This document shows, one piece after another, positions 17,284-26,343 of a stretch of DNA of 64,000 bases (positions within the stretch are counted from its first letter, which is position 1; each line of letters begins with the position of its first letter). A model generated the notes under the pieces. It did no database searches. It was given only the letters and a program-made list of their open reading frames with translations, and was not told where the DNA came from. This DNA is from Pelagibius litoralis (lineage in GTDB: Bacteria; Pseudomonadota; Alphaproteobacteria; Kiloniellales; Kiloniellaceae): positions 124,001 to 188,000 of the forward strand of contig NZ_JAAQPH010000002.1 of NCBI RefSeq assembly GCF_011683915.1. The letters are read 5' to 3'. Both the position numbers and the translations under genes were made by a program.

Positions 17284-19638
17284 ATGGAAGCAAGCGCAAA
17301 TCCCGGCTGCGGCGACCACGGTGCGACGGCGGCACAGGAGAGCGGCGAGATGGCGGGTCGGGTCCTGGATCCGGTTTGCGGCATGGCGGTGGACCCCGAC
17401 AACGCCGCTCACCGCCATGACCATGCGGAGAAGACCTATTTTTTCTGCTGCGCGCGATGCCAGGAGAAGTTCCGCCGCGCGCCTGAGGCCATTCTCTCGG
17501 GCAAGGTAGCGGCCAGCAGCGCCGCGGCGGATGCGATTTACATCTGTCCCATGCATCTGGAAATCGAACAGGAAGGCCCGGGCACCTGCCCGATCTGCGG
17601 CATGGCGCTGGAGCCCAAGGAGATCAGCCAGGAGGCCGGCCCGAACCCGGAGCTGGAGGACATGACCCGGCGCTTCTGGGGCGCGGCGGTTTTGAGTTTG
17701 CCCTTGGTGGTTCTGGTCATGGGGGAGCATCTCTTCGGCTGGGCGATTTTGCCGCCGGCCTGGACGAACTGGGTGCAGCTGGCACTTTCGGCACCGGTGG
17801 TTCTCTGGGCCGGCTGGCCGTTTTTCGAGCGCGGTTGGGCCTCGGTCAGAACCCGCAATCTGAACATGTTCACCCTCATTGCCCTGGGGACGTCGGCGGC
17901 CTTCCTGTTCAGTCTTGTCGCAACCGTCGCACCAGGCCTGTTTCCCCAGAGTTTTCAGAATACAGACGGTCAGGTCGCGGTCTACTACGAGGCGGCTGCC
18001 GTTATCATCACGCTGGTGCTGCTGGGTCAGGTTCTGGAGCTGCGGGCGCGTGAGCGCACCGGCGGTGCTTTACGCGCCCTGTTGGATCTGGCGCCCAAAA
18101 CCGCCCGCGTTCTGGACGGTGACGGCGGCCATAAGGACCTGCCCGTTGACGCCCTGCAGCCCGGCGATCTGGTTATGGTGCGGCCGGGCGAGAAACTGGC
18201 GAGCGACGGCATCGTGGTCGAGGGCGAAAGCGCGGTCGATGAATCGATGCTGACCGGTGAAGCCCGGCCGCAAACCAAACGACCCGGCGATTCGGTTACC
18301 GGCGGCACTTTGAACACCAGTGGCAGCCTTGTTTTCAGGGTCGAGCGGGTCGGGCGGGATACGATCCTGGCGCAGATCGTGAAGTTGGTCGGGGAGGCGC
18401 AGCGCAGCCGCGCGCCGGCACAGCGTCAGGCGGATAAGGTCGCGGCCTATCTGGTGCCCCTGGTGGTGCTGGTGGCGGTTGTAAGCTTCTTGCTCTGGCT
18501 CACGCTGGGTCCACCGCCGGCATTCGCCTACGCCATTGTCGCCGCCGTCTCGGTGCTCATCATCGCCTGTCCCTGCGCGCTCGGTCTCGCCACGCCGATG
18601 TCGATCATGGTGGCGGTCGGGCGCGGTGCCGGTCTGGGCGTGCTGGTGAAGGACGCAGCGGCTTTGGAACGTTTGGCGCAGGCCGACACCCTGCTGCTCG
18701 ATAAAACCGGCACCCTCACCGAAGGCCGCCCGTCGGTGGTCGCGATCAGAAGCGTGGAGCCAGGCACGGAAAACCGCCTGCTGCAGATCGCCGCCAGCCT
18801 GGAACACTATAGCGAACACCCTCTGGCGCGTGCCGTTGCCGCCGCGGCGGAGGACAAGGGTCTGACGCTGTTGCCGATCACGGATTTCCGCGCCGTTCCG
18901 GGTAAGGGAGTGGAAGCTGCTTTCGGGACGGCAAGCCTGCGGGTCGGCGCGGCGAGCTGGTTTTCGGAACAGGGCATCGATGTTGCCGCGCTCAAGGCGG
19001 AAGCCAGTATCTTTGAGACCAAGGGCCAGAGCGTTGTCTGGGTATCGCAGGGCGGGCAGTTGCTCGGGATTGTCGCCATTGCGGATGCATTGAAAGAAAC
19101 GACGGCGGCGGCGATCGCCGGTCTGCGCCGCGATGGCCTTGGCATTGTGCTGGTGACGGGTGACACGGCGCCGGTGGCCGGGGCCGTGGCCGACGAACTT
19201 GGCATCGACCAGGTTTTCGCCGGAACCCTGCCGGGAGACAAAGCCGATCTTGTGAAGGCGCTGCAGGAGCAGGGGCGGGTGGTTGCCATGGCGGGCGACG
19301 GTGTGAACGACGGCCCGGCGCTGGCCCAGGCCGATGTCGGCATCGCCATGGGCGGCGGGGCGGACGTGGCTATCGAGGCGGCGGGCATCACTCTGCTGAA
19401 GGGCGATCTCGGCCGCTTGCTGGTGGCGCGCAAGCTGAGCCGTGCGACCCTCGGCAACATCCGCCAGAACCTTGTCTTTGCTTTTCTCTACAACGGACTG
19501 GGCGTGCCCCTGGCTGCCGGTCTGTTCTATCCCCTGACCGGCTGGCTATTGAGCCCCATGATCGCGGCCGCGGCCATGAGCCTTTCCTCCGTCTCGGTCA
19601 TCGGCAATGCCCTTAGGTTGCATCGGCAGCGGCTTTAG
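17284..19638 (+). CDS. copA: Copper-translocating P1B-type ATPase with YHS and heavy-metal-binding N-domains
   Basis: About 784 residues from ATG 17284 (TTG 17266 is an in-frame alternative). Instead of HMA domains, the N-terminus has a YHS domain (DPVCGMAV, then FFCCARCQEKF) and a CPMH...CPICGMALEP metal-binding module. The membrane ATPase core has the CPC ion motif (Cys429, Cys431), phosphorylation site Asp473 in DKTGTLTEGRP, SEHPLA in the nucleotide domain, and AGDGVNDGPALAQAD. It exports Cu(I) or, in some YHS-bearing relatives, supplies copper to oxidases. The CueR-type promoter favours detoxification. It is a single-gene transcript. Confidence 0.93.
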   Translation: MEASANPGCGDHGATAAQESGEMAGRVLDPVCGMAVDPDNAAHRHDHAEKTYFFCCARCQEKFRRAPEAILSGKVAASSAAADAIYICPMHLEIEQEGPGTCPICGMALEPKEISQEAGPNPELEDMTRRFWGAAVLSLPLVVLVMGEHLFGWAILPPAWTNWVQLALSAPVVLWAGWPFFERGWASVRTRNLNMFTLIALGTSAAFLFSLVATVAPGLFPQSFQNTDGQVAVYYEAAAVIITLVLLGQVLELRARERTGGALRALLDLAPKTARVLDGDGGHKDLPVDALQPGDLVMVRPGEKLASDGIVVEGESAVDESMLTGEARPQTKRPGDSVTGGTLNTSGSLVFRVERVGRDTILAQIVKLVGEAQRSRAPAQRQADKVAAYLVPLVVLVAVVSFLLWLTLGPPPAFAYAIVAAVSVLIIACPCALGLATPMSIMVAVGRGAGLGVLVKDAAALERLAQADTLLLDKTGTLTEGRPSVVAIRSVEPGTENRLLQIAASLEHYSEHPLARAVAAAAEDKGLTLLPITDFRAVPGKGVEAAFGTASLRVGAASWFSEQGIDVAALKAEASIFETKGQSVVWVSQGGQLLGIVAIADALKETTAAAIAGLRRDGLGIVLVTGDTAPVAGAVADELGIDQVFAGTLPGDKADLVKALQEQGRVVAMAGDGVNDGPALAQADVGIAMGGGADVAIEAAGITLLKGDLGRLLVARKLSRATLGNIRQNLVFAFLYNGLGVPLAAGLFYPLTGWLLSPMIAAAAMSLSSVSVIGNALRLHRQRL

Positions 19639-19764
19639 CGATCCTTGATCTAAACTTTTTCGATCAACGGATCACGACGGATCGACTATAGTGATTGTCC
19701 GGGTGGCTGATTGCAGCGGCCTGCGCCAAACAAGGGGCGCCAAACTAGGGGCGGGACTGGTCGG

Positions 19765-20010
19765 ATGCACGGTCTCAAGAACTATAACCTCGTGGTCGAG
19801 CCCTGGCCCGGCAACCCGGGACCCTTGGGCCGGCCGATGGGCCGGAGCGGCTATCGCTGGCGGGTCACCTGGGAGCTGGAAGGCGAGTTCTACGCCGAGG
19901 GTTTCGAAGACACCCATGCGACGGCCCGGGCGGCGGCGGAAAGCTATCTGCTGCAACAGGGAATAGAGGTCATGTCCATGACCAAGCGGCCGGTCGGGGA
20001 TCTGCTCTAG
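19765..20010 (+). CDS. Small hypothetical protein
   Basis: An 81-residue soluble protein. The start at ATG 19765 was chosen because upstream codons of the longer frame (from 19711) lack coding character. It contains a Trp/Gly-rich segment (VEPWPGNPGPLGR), then YRWRVTWELEGEFYAEGF and an alanine-rich helix (ATARAAAESYLLQQGIEV). The composition matches neighbouring genes and it looks like a real cytoplasmic protein, but I recognise no family. A TATAGT at 19686-19691 could be its -10. It sits between copA and the rhamnose operon. Confidence 0.6.
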   Translation: MHGLKNYNLVVEPWPGNPGPLGRPMGRSGYRWRVTWELEGEFYAEGFEDTHATARAAAESYLLQQGIEVMSMTKRPVGDLL

Positions 20011-20162
20011 GTCTCGGCGAACGCCGGGTTGTTCCGGGGCGTAATTCCAAAGAACCGATACATCAGCAAATACAGTATGATCGGGCTGCAGAATCGGATG
20101 GCCGGTCGTATGATCCGGGACGATCCGTAAGGTTTGGGTGCTGACGCGAAGGGTTTTGACTG

Positions 20163-20723
20163 GTGGAGCAGGTGGCTTTGGAAATACCGGAGGTGCGCAT
20201 CCTTCGGCCGGTCAAGCATGGCGATCATCGCGGATTCTTCTCCGAAACCTACAACAAGCGTGCCCTGCGCGAAGCCGGGATCGATCTTGATTTCGTCCAG
20301 GACAACCAGTCCCTCTCCGCCGAAACCGGAACCGTTCGCGGCCTGCACTTCCAGGTCGCGCCGCACGCCCAGGCCAAGCTGTTGCGTGTGATCCGCGGGG
20401 CTGTCTTCGATGTTGCGGTCGACCTGCGCTGGGGCTCGCCCAGTTATGGAAAACATGTCTCTGCGACGGTCTCAGCGGCGGACTGGAACCAGGTTTTCAT
20501 ACCGGCCGGCTTTGCACACGGCTTCTGCACCCTGGAGCCCGCTACTGAGGTTCTCTACAAGGTGACGGACTACTACGCGCCACAGGCAGAGCAGGGGGTA
20601 CTTTGGAACGATCCCGATCTCGAGATTTCCTGGCCTGTCGGCGATGACGAGGCAATCCTTTCCGAGCGCGATCGAGGATTTCCGCCGCTAAGGGAATTAT
20701 CAAGGGTTTTCGAATATGAGTGA
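20163..20723 (+). CDS. rfbC: dTDP-4-dehydrorhamnose 3,5-epimerase
   Basis: The 186-residue cupin-fold enzyme epimerises dTDP-4-keto-6-deoxyglucose at C3 and C5. Signatures are HGDHRGFFSETYN, DNQSLSAETGTVRGLHFQ (catalytic His in RGLHFQ), and QVFIPAGFAHGFCTL. The start is GTG 20163. It is first of four dTDP-L-rhamnose genes in the order rfbC-rfbB-rfbD-rfbA, and it is followed by an 87-base gap with a GC-rich hairpin. The product feeds lipopolysaccharide or other surface polysaccharide; no rhamnosyltransferase is visible nearby. Confidence 0.95.
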   Translation: MEQVALEIPEVRILRPVKHGDHRGFFSETYNKRALREAGIDLDFVQDNQSLSAETGTVRGLHFQVAPHAQAKLLRVIRGAVFDVAVDLRWGSPSYGKHVSATVSAADWNQVFIPAGFAHGFCTLEPATEVLYKVTDYYAPQAEQGVLWNDPDLEISWPVGDDEAILSERDRGFPPLRELSRVFEYE

Positions 20724-20765
20724 ATGGTTTAGACGACCTTCTTGAGAGTTTCATTGGAGTTTTTG

Positions 20766-20794
20766 CGGGCCGCCCTGCCGGTTTTTGCGGCCCG
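20766..20794 (+). terminator. GC-rich hairpin between rfbC and rfbB (possible attenuator)
   Basis: An 8 bp stem CGGGCCGC (20766-20773) with GCGGCCCG (20787-20794) and a T-rich loop, followed by only three Ts. It is too weak to call a strong terminator. It may reduce read-through or stabilise the rfbC message end. Confidence 0.35.
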
Positions 20795-20810
20795 TTTCGG
20801 AGAGCGCTGA

Positions 20811-21881
20811 ATGAAAATCCTGGTTACCGGCGGCGCCGGCTTTATCGGCTCCGCGGTTATTCGCCAGCTTCTATCGGACGGGACGGCCGAGGTCGTGAAC
20901 GTCGACAAGCTGACCTATGCGGCAACGCCGGAGGCACTCGAAGACTGGGCCGACGCCGGTGGCTATGCCTTCGAGCAGGTCGATATCTGCGACGCCTCTG
21001 CGCTGCAGGCGGTTTTTGCCGCTCATCGCCCGACGGCGGTGATGCATCTGGCGGCGGAATCTCATGTCGATCGTTCGATCGACGACGCCGGGGACTTCAT
21101 TCAGACCAATGTCGTCGGGACCTATCGTCTTCTGGAAACCGCGACGGCCTTTTGGCGGGAGCTGGAAGGCGAGGATCAGGCACGGTTTCGTTTTCATCAC
21201 ATCTCGACGGACGAGGTTTTCGGTGCGCTGGGTGCGGTGGGGCAGTTTACCGAGGAAACGCCCTATCAGCCGAACTCTCCCTATTCCGCCAGCAAGGCCT
21301 CTTCCGATCATCTGGTCCGTGCCTGGAACAAGACCTACGGCCTGCCCGCGGTGACCAGCAACTGCTCCAACAACTACGGGCCTTATCAGTTTCCCGAGAA
21401 ACTGATCCCCCTGATGATCATCAATGCGCTGAAGGGCAAAGCCCTCCCGGTCTATGGGAAGGGCGAGAACATACGCGACTGGCTGCATGTCGAAGACCAC
21501 GCCCGCGCGCTGGTGACCGTGTTGACGCAGGGCCGGGTGGGCGAGACCTATAACGTCGGGGGCGACAGCGAGGAACGGAACATCGATGTGGTCGGCATGA
21601 TCTGCGATCTTCTGGATGAATTGCGTCCGGGCGGCGAGGGCGGCTCCCGGCGCGATCTGATTTCCTTTGTCACCGACCGGCCGGGGCATGACCTGCGCTA
21701 TGCGGTCGACTCTTCGAAGTTGCGCGGCGAACTCGACTGGCGCCCGCAGGAAAGCTTTGCCAGCGGGCTGCGCAAGACGGTGGACTGGTATCTCGATAAC
21801 GAGGCCTGGTGGCAGGGCATCCTGGACCGCCGCTATCAGGGCGAGCGCCTGGGGCTGAGCAAGCCCAAGAAGGCGGGATAA
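20811..21881 (+). CDS. rfbB: dTDP-glucose 4,6-dehydratase
   Basis: The 356-residue NAD-dependent extended SDR converts dTDP-glucose to dTDP-4-keto-6-deoxyglucose. It has the Rossmann glycine motif [10 protein letters not shown] at the N-terminus and [14 protein letters not shown]. The active-site stretch is STDEVFG, with [12 protein letters not shown] as the YxxxK pair. [20 protein letters not shown] is the subgroup signature. It is full length for the family. Its TAA directly abuts the GTG of rfbD. Confidence 0.97.
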   Translation: MKILVTGGAGFIGSAVIRQLLSDGTAEVVNVDKLTYAATPEALEDWADAGGYAFEQVDICDASALQAVFAAHRPTAVMHLAAESHVDRSIDDAGDFIQTNVVGTYRLLETATAFWRELEGEDQARFRFHHISTDEVFGALGAVGQFTEETPYQPNSPYSASKASSDHLVRAWNKTYGLPAVTSNCSNNYGPYQFPEKLIPLMIINALKGKALPVYGKGENIRDWLHVEDHARALVTVLTQGRVGETYNVGGDSEERNIDVVGMICDLLDELRPGGEGGSRRDLISFVTDRPGHDLRYAVDSSKLRGELDWRPQESFASGLRKTVDWYLDNEAWWQGILDRRYQGERLGLSKPKKAG

Positions 21882-22802
21882 GTGCCGGAAGACAAGCGAC
21901 AAGATAAGATTCTGCTGCTCGGCGGCGGCGGCCAGCTTGGCCGTGAGATCGAGCGGCTTGCCAAGGCGCGCGGCCTGCCCCTGACGTCGGTGACGCGCGA
22001 GGCTGTCGACATCACCCATCGCCTTGCGGTGCGCAGTGTCGTCGACCGCGGCTTCTCGCTGGTCGTCAATGCCGCGGCCTATACCGCCGTGGACCGCGCG
22101 GAGATGGAAGAGGAGGGGCAGGCCCTGGCTGTGAACCGTGACGGGCCCGGCTTCATCGCCGAGGCCTGCCGCGATGCCGGGGCGGCCCTGGTTCATCTTT
22201 CCACCGACTATGTGTTCGACGGCACCAAGGGCGCGCCCTATGTCGAAACCGATCCGGTCACGCCGCTGGGTGTCTATGGCCGCAGCAAGGCGGCCGGCGA
22301 AGTATCGGTCCGGCAGGCCTGCGACAGGCACGTGATTTTGCGGACCTCCTGGGTGTTTGGGGCGCAGGGGTCGAACTTCGTGAAGACCATGTTGCGCCTG
22401 GGCCGCGAACGCAGGGAGCTTTCCGTGGTCGCCGATCAGTTCGGCTGTCCGACCCCGGCGCTGAGCCTTGCCAGCGCTGTTCTTGCGGTTGGGGCAAGGT
22501 TGGCCGAGGCGCCCTGGGGAACCTATCACTGCTGCGGCAGTGAACGGACCACATGGTACGACTTCGCCAGAGCCATCTTTGCCGAGCAGAAGGCTTTGAC
22601 CGGAGAGGTCGGACCGCTGTTGAAGCCAATAGCCACCGAGGATTATCCGACGGCGGCCCGCCGGCCGCCTGACTCGACCCTCGACTGCCTGGGCTTCCAG
22701 GCGCGCTTTCATCAGTCGGCCATCGACTGGCGCCAGGGGTTGCGCGATGTGCTGCGCGAGTTGCAGGGCGGCGAACGTGTCTCATCGGCCGGACGGGCCT
22801 AG
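21882..22802 (+). CDS. rfbD: dTDP-4-dehydrorhamnose reductase
   Basis: The 306-residue NAD(P)H-dependent SDR makes dTDP-L-rhamnose in the last step of the pathway. It has the N-terminal glycine motif [15 protein letters not shown], then [14 protein letters not shown] and STDYVFDG. The catalytic YGRSKAAGE and LRTSWVFG are also present. The start is GTG 21882, immediately after the rfbB stop. Residues past about 285 are not conserved in the family and simply extend to the stop. Confidence 0.95.
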   Translation: MPEDKRQDKILLLGGGGQLGREIERLAKARGLPLTSVTREAVDITHRLAVRSVVDRGFSLVVNAAAYTAVDRAEMEEEGQALAVNRDGPGFIAEACRDAGAALVHLSTDYVFDGTKGAPYVETDPVTPLGVYGRSKAAGEVSVRQACDRHVILRTSWVFGAQGSNFVKTMLRLGRERRELSVVADQFGCPTPALSLASAVLAVGARLAEAPWGTYHCCGSERTTWYDFARAIFAEQKALTGEVGPLLKPIATEDYPTAARRPPDSTLDCLGFQARFHQSAIDWRQGLRDVLRELQGGERVSSAGRA

Positions 22803-22827
22803 AAGAAGGCCAGGAAGAGGAAATACG

Positions 22828-23700
22828 ATGAAAGGTCTTATCCTTGCCGGCGGTGCGGGCACGCGGCTTCACCCGGTCACCCTGGCGGTCAGCAAGCAGC
22901 TTCTGCCTGTCTACGACAAGCCGATGATCTACTATCCGCTTTCCGTTCTGATGATGGCGGGAATCACCGACATTCTGATCATCACCACGCCGCACGACGC
23001 GCCGCTCTTTCATAACCTGCTGGGCGACGGTGGCCAGTGGGGCATCTCCCTCAGCTACGCCGTACAGCCGAAGCCGGAGGGCCTGGCCCAGGCCTTCCTG
23101 ATTGGGCGGGACTTCATCGGCGCCGACACTTGTTGCCTGATCCTGGGCGACAACATCTTTTACGGACAGGGCCTGCAGGAGATCCTGATGCGGGCCTCTA
23201 CACTGCGCGAGGGCGCAACCGTTTTCGGCTATCAGGTTTCCGATCCCGAGCGCTACGGCGTCGTCGAATTCGATGCAGCGGGCCAGGCCGTCAGCCTGGA
23301 AGAAAAGCCGGCGGAACCGAAGTCGCGTTTCGCGGTCACCGGCCTCTATTTCTATGACGATCAGGTCGCCGACATCGCCGCCGAGCTGGCGCCGTCGCCG
23401 CGCGGCGAGTTGGAGATTACCGACCTCAATCGCCGCTACCTCGATGCCGGGCGTTTACAGGTCGAGCGTCTGGGGCGCGGCTATGCCTGGCTGGACACCG
23501 GAACCCACGACAGCCTGATCGATGCCGCACAGTTTGTGCAGACCATCGAGCACCGCCAGGGCCTGAAGATCGCCTGCGTCGAGGAAATCGCCTTCCGCAA
23601 GGGCTTCATCACCGCCGAAGCCCTGATGAAACTGGCCGAGCCCCTGCGCAAAAACGATTACGGCGAGTACCTGCTGCGCATCGCCGAAGGGCAGGGCTGA
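22828..23700 (+). CDS. rfbA: Glucose-1-phosphate thymidylyltransferase
   Basis: The 290-residue nucleotidyltransferase makes dTDP-glucose from dTTP and glucose-1-phosphate, the entry step of the rhamnose pathway. It has the pyrophosphorylase signature [13 protein letters not shown] at the N-terminus and [26 protein letters not shown] is the metal-binding region, with SLEEKP and [10 protein letters not shown] further on. ATG 22828 has AGGAAGAGGAAA upstream, and a longer frame from 22747 lies inside rfbD. It is last in the operon. Confidence 0.97.
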   Translation: MKGLILAGGAGTRLHPVTLAVSKQLLPVYDKPMIYYPLSVLMMAGITDILIITTPHDAPLFHNLLGDGGQWGISLSYAVQPKPEGLAQAFLIGRDFIGADTCCLILGDNIFYGQGLQEILMRASTLREGATVFGYQVSDPERYGVVEFDAAGQAVSLEEKPAEPKSRFAVTGLYFYDDQVADIAAELAPSPRGELEITDLNRRYLDAGRLQVERLGRGYAWLDTGTHDSLIDAAQFVQTIEHRQGLKIACVEEIAFRKGFITAEALMKLAEPLRKNDYGEYLLRIAEGQG

Positions 23701-23774
23701 TGCGCGTCTTGGTTTTGCACTAAGATTGAAATTTATCTTCAGGCAGGGCAGGCTTCCGGTTTGGGAGCCCAGTC

Positions 23775-24044
23775 ATGCCGCGCGTTACTTTCACGGCGAA
23801 CCTGCAGCGTCATCTTGACTGCCCGACCCTGGAGGTTGGCGGCAATCGGGTCGGGGAGGTTCTTGCCGCCGTTTTCGACCAGCGCCCTCAACTGCGGTCT
23901 TATATCGTCGATGACCAGGGCCGGCTGCGGCGCCATGTGAATGTCTTCGTCAATAATGTCATGATCGCGGACCGCGCCGGGCTCAGCGATCCCATTGCGA
24001 ACGATGATGAAGTGTTTGTCTTTCAGGCGCTTTCCGGGGGATAG
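23775..24044 (+). CDS. MoaD/ThiS-family ubiquitin-like sulfur carrier
   Basis: The 89-residue beta-grasp protein ends in the diglycine tail (QALSGG, Gly88-Gly89) that is adenylated and thiocarboxylated in MoaD and ThiS. The core has the family pattern VGEVLAAVFDQRPQLRSYI, then VNVFVNNVMI and DDEVFVFQAL. No moaE, moeB, thiG or cysteine-lyase partner is in the window. It is followed 12 bases later by an Asp-box repeat protein, and this pairing is the best clue to its role. The sulfur acceptor is unknown. Confidence 0.88.
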   Translation: MPRVTFTANLQRHLDCPTLEVGGNRVGEVLAAVFDQRPQLRSYIVDDQGRLRRHVNVFVNNVMIADRAGLSDPIANDDEVFVFQALSGG

Positions 24045-24056
24045 AGAGGAGCTGCG

Positions 24057-25148
24057 ATGACAGAGGATCTGCTTGTGGCGACCCGCAAGGGTCTCTTTGC
24101 TGTGGACAGCGCTGGCGCTGAAGGCGCGCCGCGCTGCCTTGGTTTTCTGGGCGACCCGGTGAGCGCGGTCCTTCACGACCGCCGCGACGGCACCCTCTAT
24201 GCCGCCCTCAACCTTGGTCATTTCGGCTCCAAGCTGCACCGCTCCGAGGACTTTGGTGCGACCTGGAAGGAGCTGCCTCTGCCGGCCTTTGCACAGGCCG
24301 CACCCGGGAATGGGGCGGATGCCCCCAGCGTCACTTTCATATGGACGCTTGAACCCGGGGGTGATGATCAGGCGGGCCGCCTTTGGGCCGGCACGCTGCC
24401 CGGCGCGCTCTTCCGCTCCGACGATCGCGGCGAGACCTGGCAGCTGGTGGAGGCGCTGTGGAACCAGCCCTCACGCAGCGACTGGTTCGGCGGCGGCTAT
24501 GATGAACCGGGCATTCATTCCATTGTCGTTGACCCGCGCGACAGCCGGCGGTTGACGGTCGGTATTTCCTGCGGCGGGGTCTGGCTCAGCGAAGATGATG
24601 GGGCGACCTGGCAGATCGGCGGCAAGGGTCTGGCGGCGGACTACATGCCGCCGGATCGCAGAGACGATCCGAGCATCCAGGACCCGCATCGCTTGGCTTT
24701 CTGCGCCGCAGCGCCGGAAACACTATGGTGTCAGCATCATTGCGGCATTTTCCGTTCCGACGACGGCGGGCGGACTTTCGTTTCCATCGATAACGTTCGT
24801 CCGTCGGGTTTCGGTTTCGCGGTGGCTGCGCACCCGGCCGATCCGAAGACCGCCTGGTTCGTTCCTGCGGTGAAGGACGAGTGCCGCGTGCCTGTTGATG
24901 GGTGTTTCGTGGTGACCCGCACCCGCGACGGCGGCGACTCTTTTGAGACCCTGACTCGTGGTTTACCGGAGACGACGGCCTTCGATCTCGTTTATCGGCA
25001 TGCTTTCAGCGTTGACGACAGGGGAGAGCGCCTGGCGATGGGATCGACCACCGGTGCGCTTTGGCTCGGGCGCGACGGCGGCGAGAGTTGGTCATTGCTG
25101 TCCGGGCATCTGCCGCCGATCAACCAGGTGGTTTTCTGTACCGCCTGA
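24057..25148 (+). CDS. Asp-box (BNR/sialidase-like) repeat beta-propeller protein
   Basis: The 363-residue protein has at least six Asp-box repeats of the S-x-D-x-G-x-T-W type (SEDFGATWKEL, SDDRGETWQLV, SEDDGATWQIG, SDDGGRTFVSI, TRDGGDSFETL, GRDGGESWSLL). They are spaced as in a six- to seven-blade propeller. The N-terminus (DLLVATRKGLFAV) starts the first blade directly, and there is no signal peptide, so it should be cytoplasmic. Sialidase catalytic arginines are not recognisable, so hydrolase activity is doubtful. It is co-transcribed with the sulfur carrier upstream (12-base gap), and the two may form a functional pair. Confidence 0.85.
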   Translation: MTEDLLVATRKGLFAVDSAGAEGAPRCLGFLGDPVSAVLHDRRDGTLYAALNLGHFGSKLHRSEDFGATWKELPLPAFAQAAPGNGADAPSVTFIWTLEPGGDDQAGRLWAGTLPGALFRSDDRGETWQLVEALWNQPSRSDWFGGGYDEPGIHSIVVDPRDSRRLTVGISCGGVWLSEDDGATWQIGGKGLAADYMPPDRRDDPSIQDPHRLAFCAAAPETLWCQHHCGIFRSDDGGRTFVSIDNVRPSGFGFAVAAHPADPKTAWFVPAVKDECRVPVDGCFVVTRTRDGGDSFETLTRGLPETTAFDLVYRHAFSVDDRGERLAMGSTTGALWLGRDGGESWSLLSGHLPPINQVVFCTA

Positions 25149-25236
25149 GCAGCGCGGTTTCATCAGGGCCACTTGATCCAGGAGGCGAATCGCGTTTCGC
25201 TGTATCCGCTGCCGCATCATCTGAAGGGATGGCTCC

Positions 25237-26337
25237 GTGAGCGAAGAGAAGAAGCCGATCTACTACGCCGATTATCTTCAGCTCGACCGGCTGCTTTCGG
25301 CCCAGGCGCCGGAGAGCGAGCGGCTTGGCCGGCCGGCGCATGACGAGCTCCTTTTCATCATCGTTCACCAGGCCTACGAGCTGTGGTTCAAGCAGATCCT
25401 GCACGAACTGGCCCTGGTCGACGGTATCTTTGCCAACGCCAATGTCGACGACCGCGATATCGGCCGTGCCGTTGCGGCCCTGCAGCGGATCGAGCGCATC
25501 CTGAAGCTGGTCATCGGCCAGCTTGATGTGCTGGAGACGATGACGCCGCAGGACTTTCTGGAATTCCGGGACCTGTTGTTTCCGTCCTCCGGCTTCCAGT
25601 CGCTGCAGTTCCGCCTTATCGAAATCGGGCTCGGTCTGCGGCGCGGCGACCGGGTTACGCCGGACGACAAGCCCTATGACAGCCGCCTGAACGAAACCGA
25701 CCGGGCGCGGGTCCAGGCGGCTGAAGCTGTGCCGAGCCTGAGCGACCGGATCGAGGTCTGGCTGGGCCGTACCCCCTTCGTCGAGATCGGCGGCTACCGC
25801 TTTCAGGAAAGTTACCGCGCCGCCGTCACCGATATGCTGGCGCGCGACGCGGCGATCCTGCGCGACAACCCCACGATCGGGGCGATGGAGCGCGAAGCCG
25901 GACTGGCGGGGCTGGAGGCGGCACAGGAGCGCTTTGAGGCGATCTACGACGAGGCGCGCCATGCCGCCCTTGTGGAGCAGGGGGCCTGGCGGTTTTCCCT
26001 GGGCGCCCTGCAGGCGGCCCTCTTCGTTACCCTTTATCGCGACGAACCTGTTCTGCAGCTTCCCTTCCGGCTGTTGAGCCTGCTCATGGATATCGACGAG
26101 ACCATGACCGCCTGGCGTTACCGCCATGCCCTGATGGCGCAGCGCATGATCGGCAGGAAGCTTGGAACCGGCGGTTCCTCCGGGCACGACTATCTGAGCG
26201 AGGCGGCAAAACGCTACCGCGTGTTCGGCGATCTTTTCGCCCTCTCGACATTCCTGATACCGCGTTCGGCGCTGCCGCCGCTGCCCGACGAGCTACGCCG
26301 TGCCATGGGCTATGGCTACGCGGCGCCGAAGGACTGA
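25237..26337 (+). CDS. kynA: Tryptophan 2,3-dioxygenase
   Basis: The 366-residue haem enzyme opens the indole ring of tryptophan to N-formylkynurenine. Key segments are DELLFIIVHQAYELWFKQIL (substrate pocket), PSSGFQSLQFR, WRYRHALMAQRMIGRKLGTG and GTGGSSGHDYL near the C-terminus. They match bacterial tryptophan dioxygenases, in which a histidine of the last region is the haem ligand. The start is GTG 25237. It is longer than the short bacterial forms (about 280) because of an insertion around residues 145-200. The next gene, seven bases on, is kynureninase-like, so the pair should begin the kynurenine pathway. A formamidase gene is not visible here. Confidence 0.94.
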   Translation: MSEEKKPIYYADYLQLDRLLSAQAPESERLGRPAHDELLFIIVHQAYELWFKQILHELALVDGIFANANVDDRDIGRAVAALQRIERILKLVIGQLDVLETMTPQDFLEFRDLLFPSSGFQSLQFRLIEIGLGLRRGDRVTPDDKPYDSRLNETDRARVQAAEAVPSLSDRIEVWLGRTPFVEIGGYRFQESYRAAVTDMLARDAAILRDNPTIGAMEREAGLAGLEAAQERFEAIYDEARHAALVEQGAWRFSLGALQAALFVTLYRDEPVLQLPFRLLSLLMDIDETMTAWRYRHALMAQRMIGRKLGTGGSSGHDYLSEAAKRYRVFGDLFALSTFLIPRSALPPLPDELRRAMGYGYAAPKD

Positions 26338-26343
26338 CCGCCG

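Noticed and set aside
20871-22712. 613-codon frame antisense to rfbB and rfbD
   Set aside because: It crosses the junction of two well-supported genes on the other strand and resembles no protein family.
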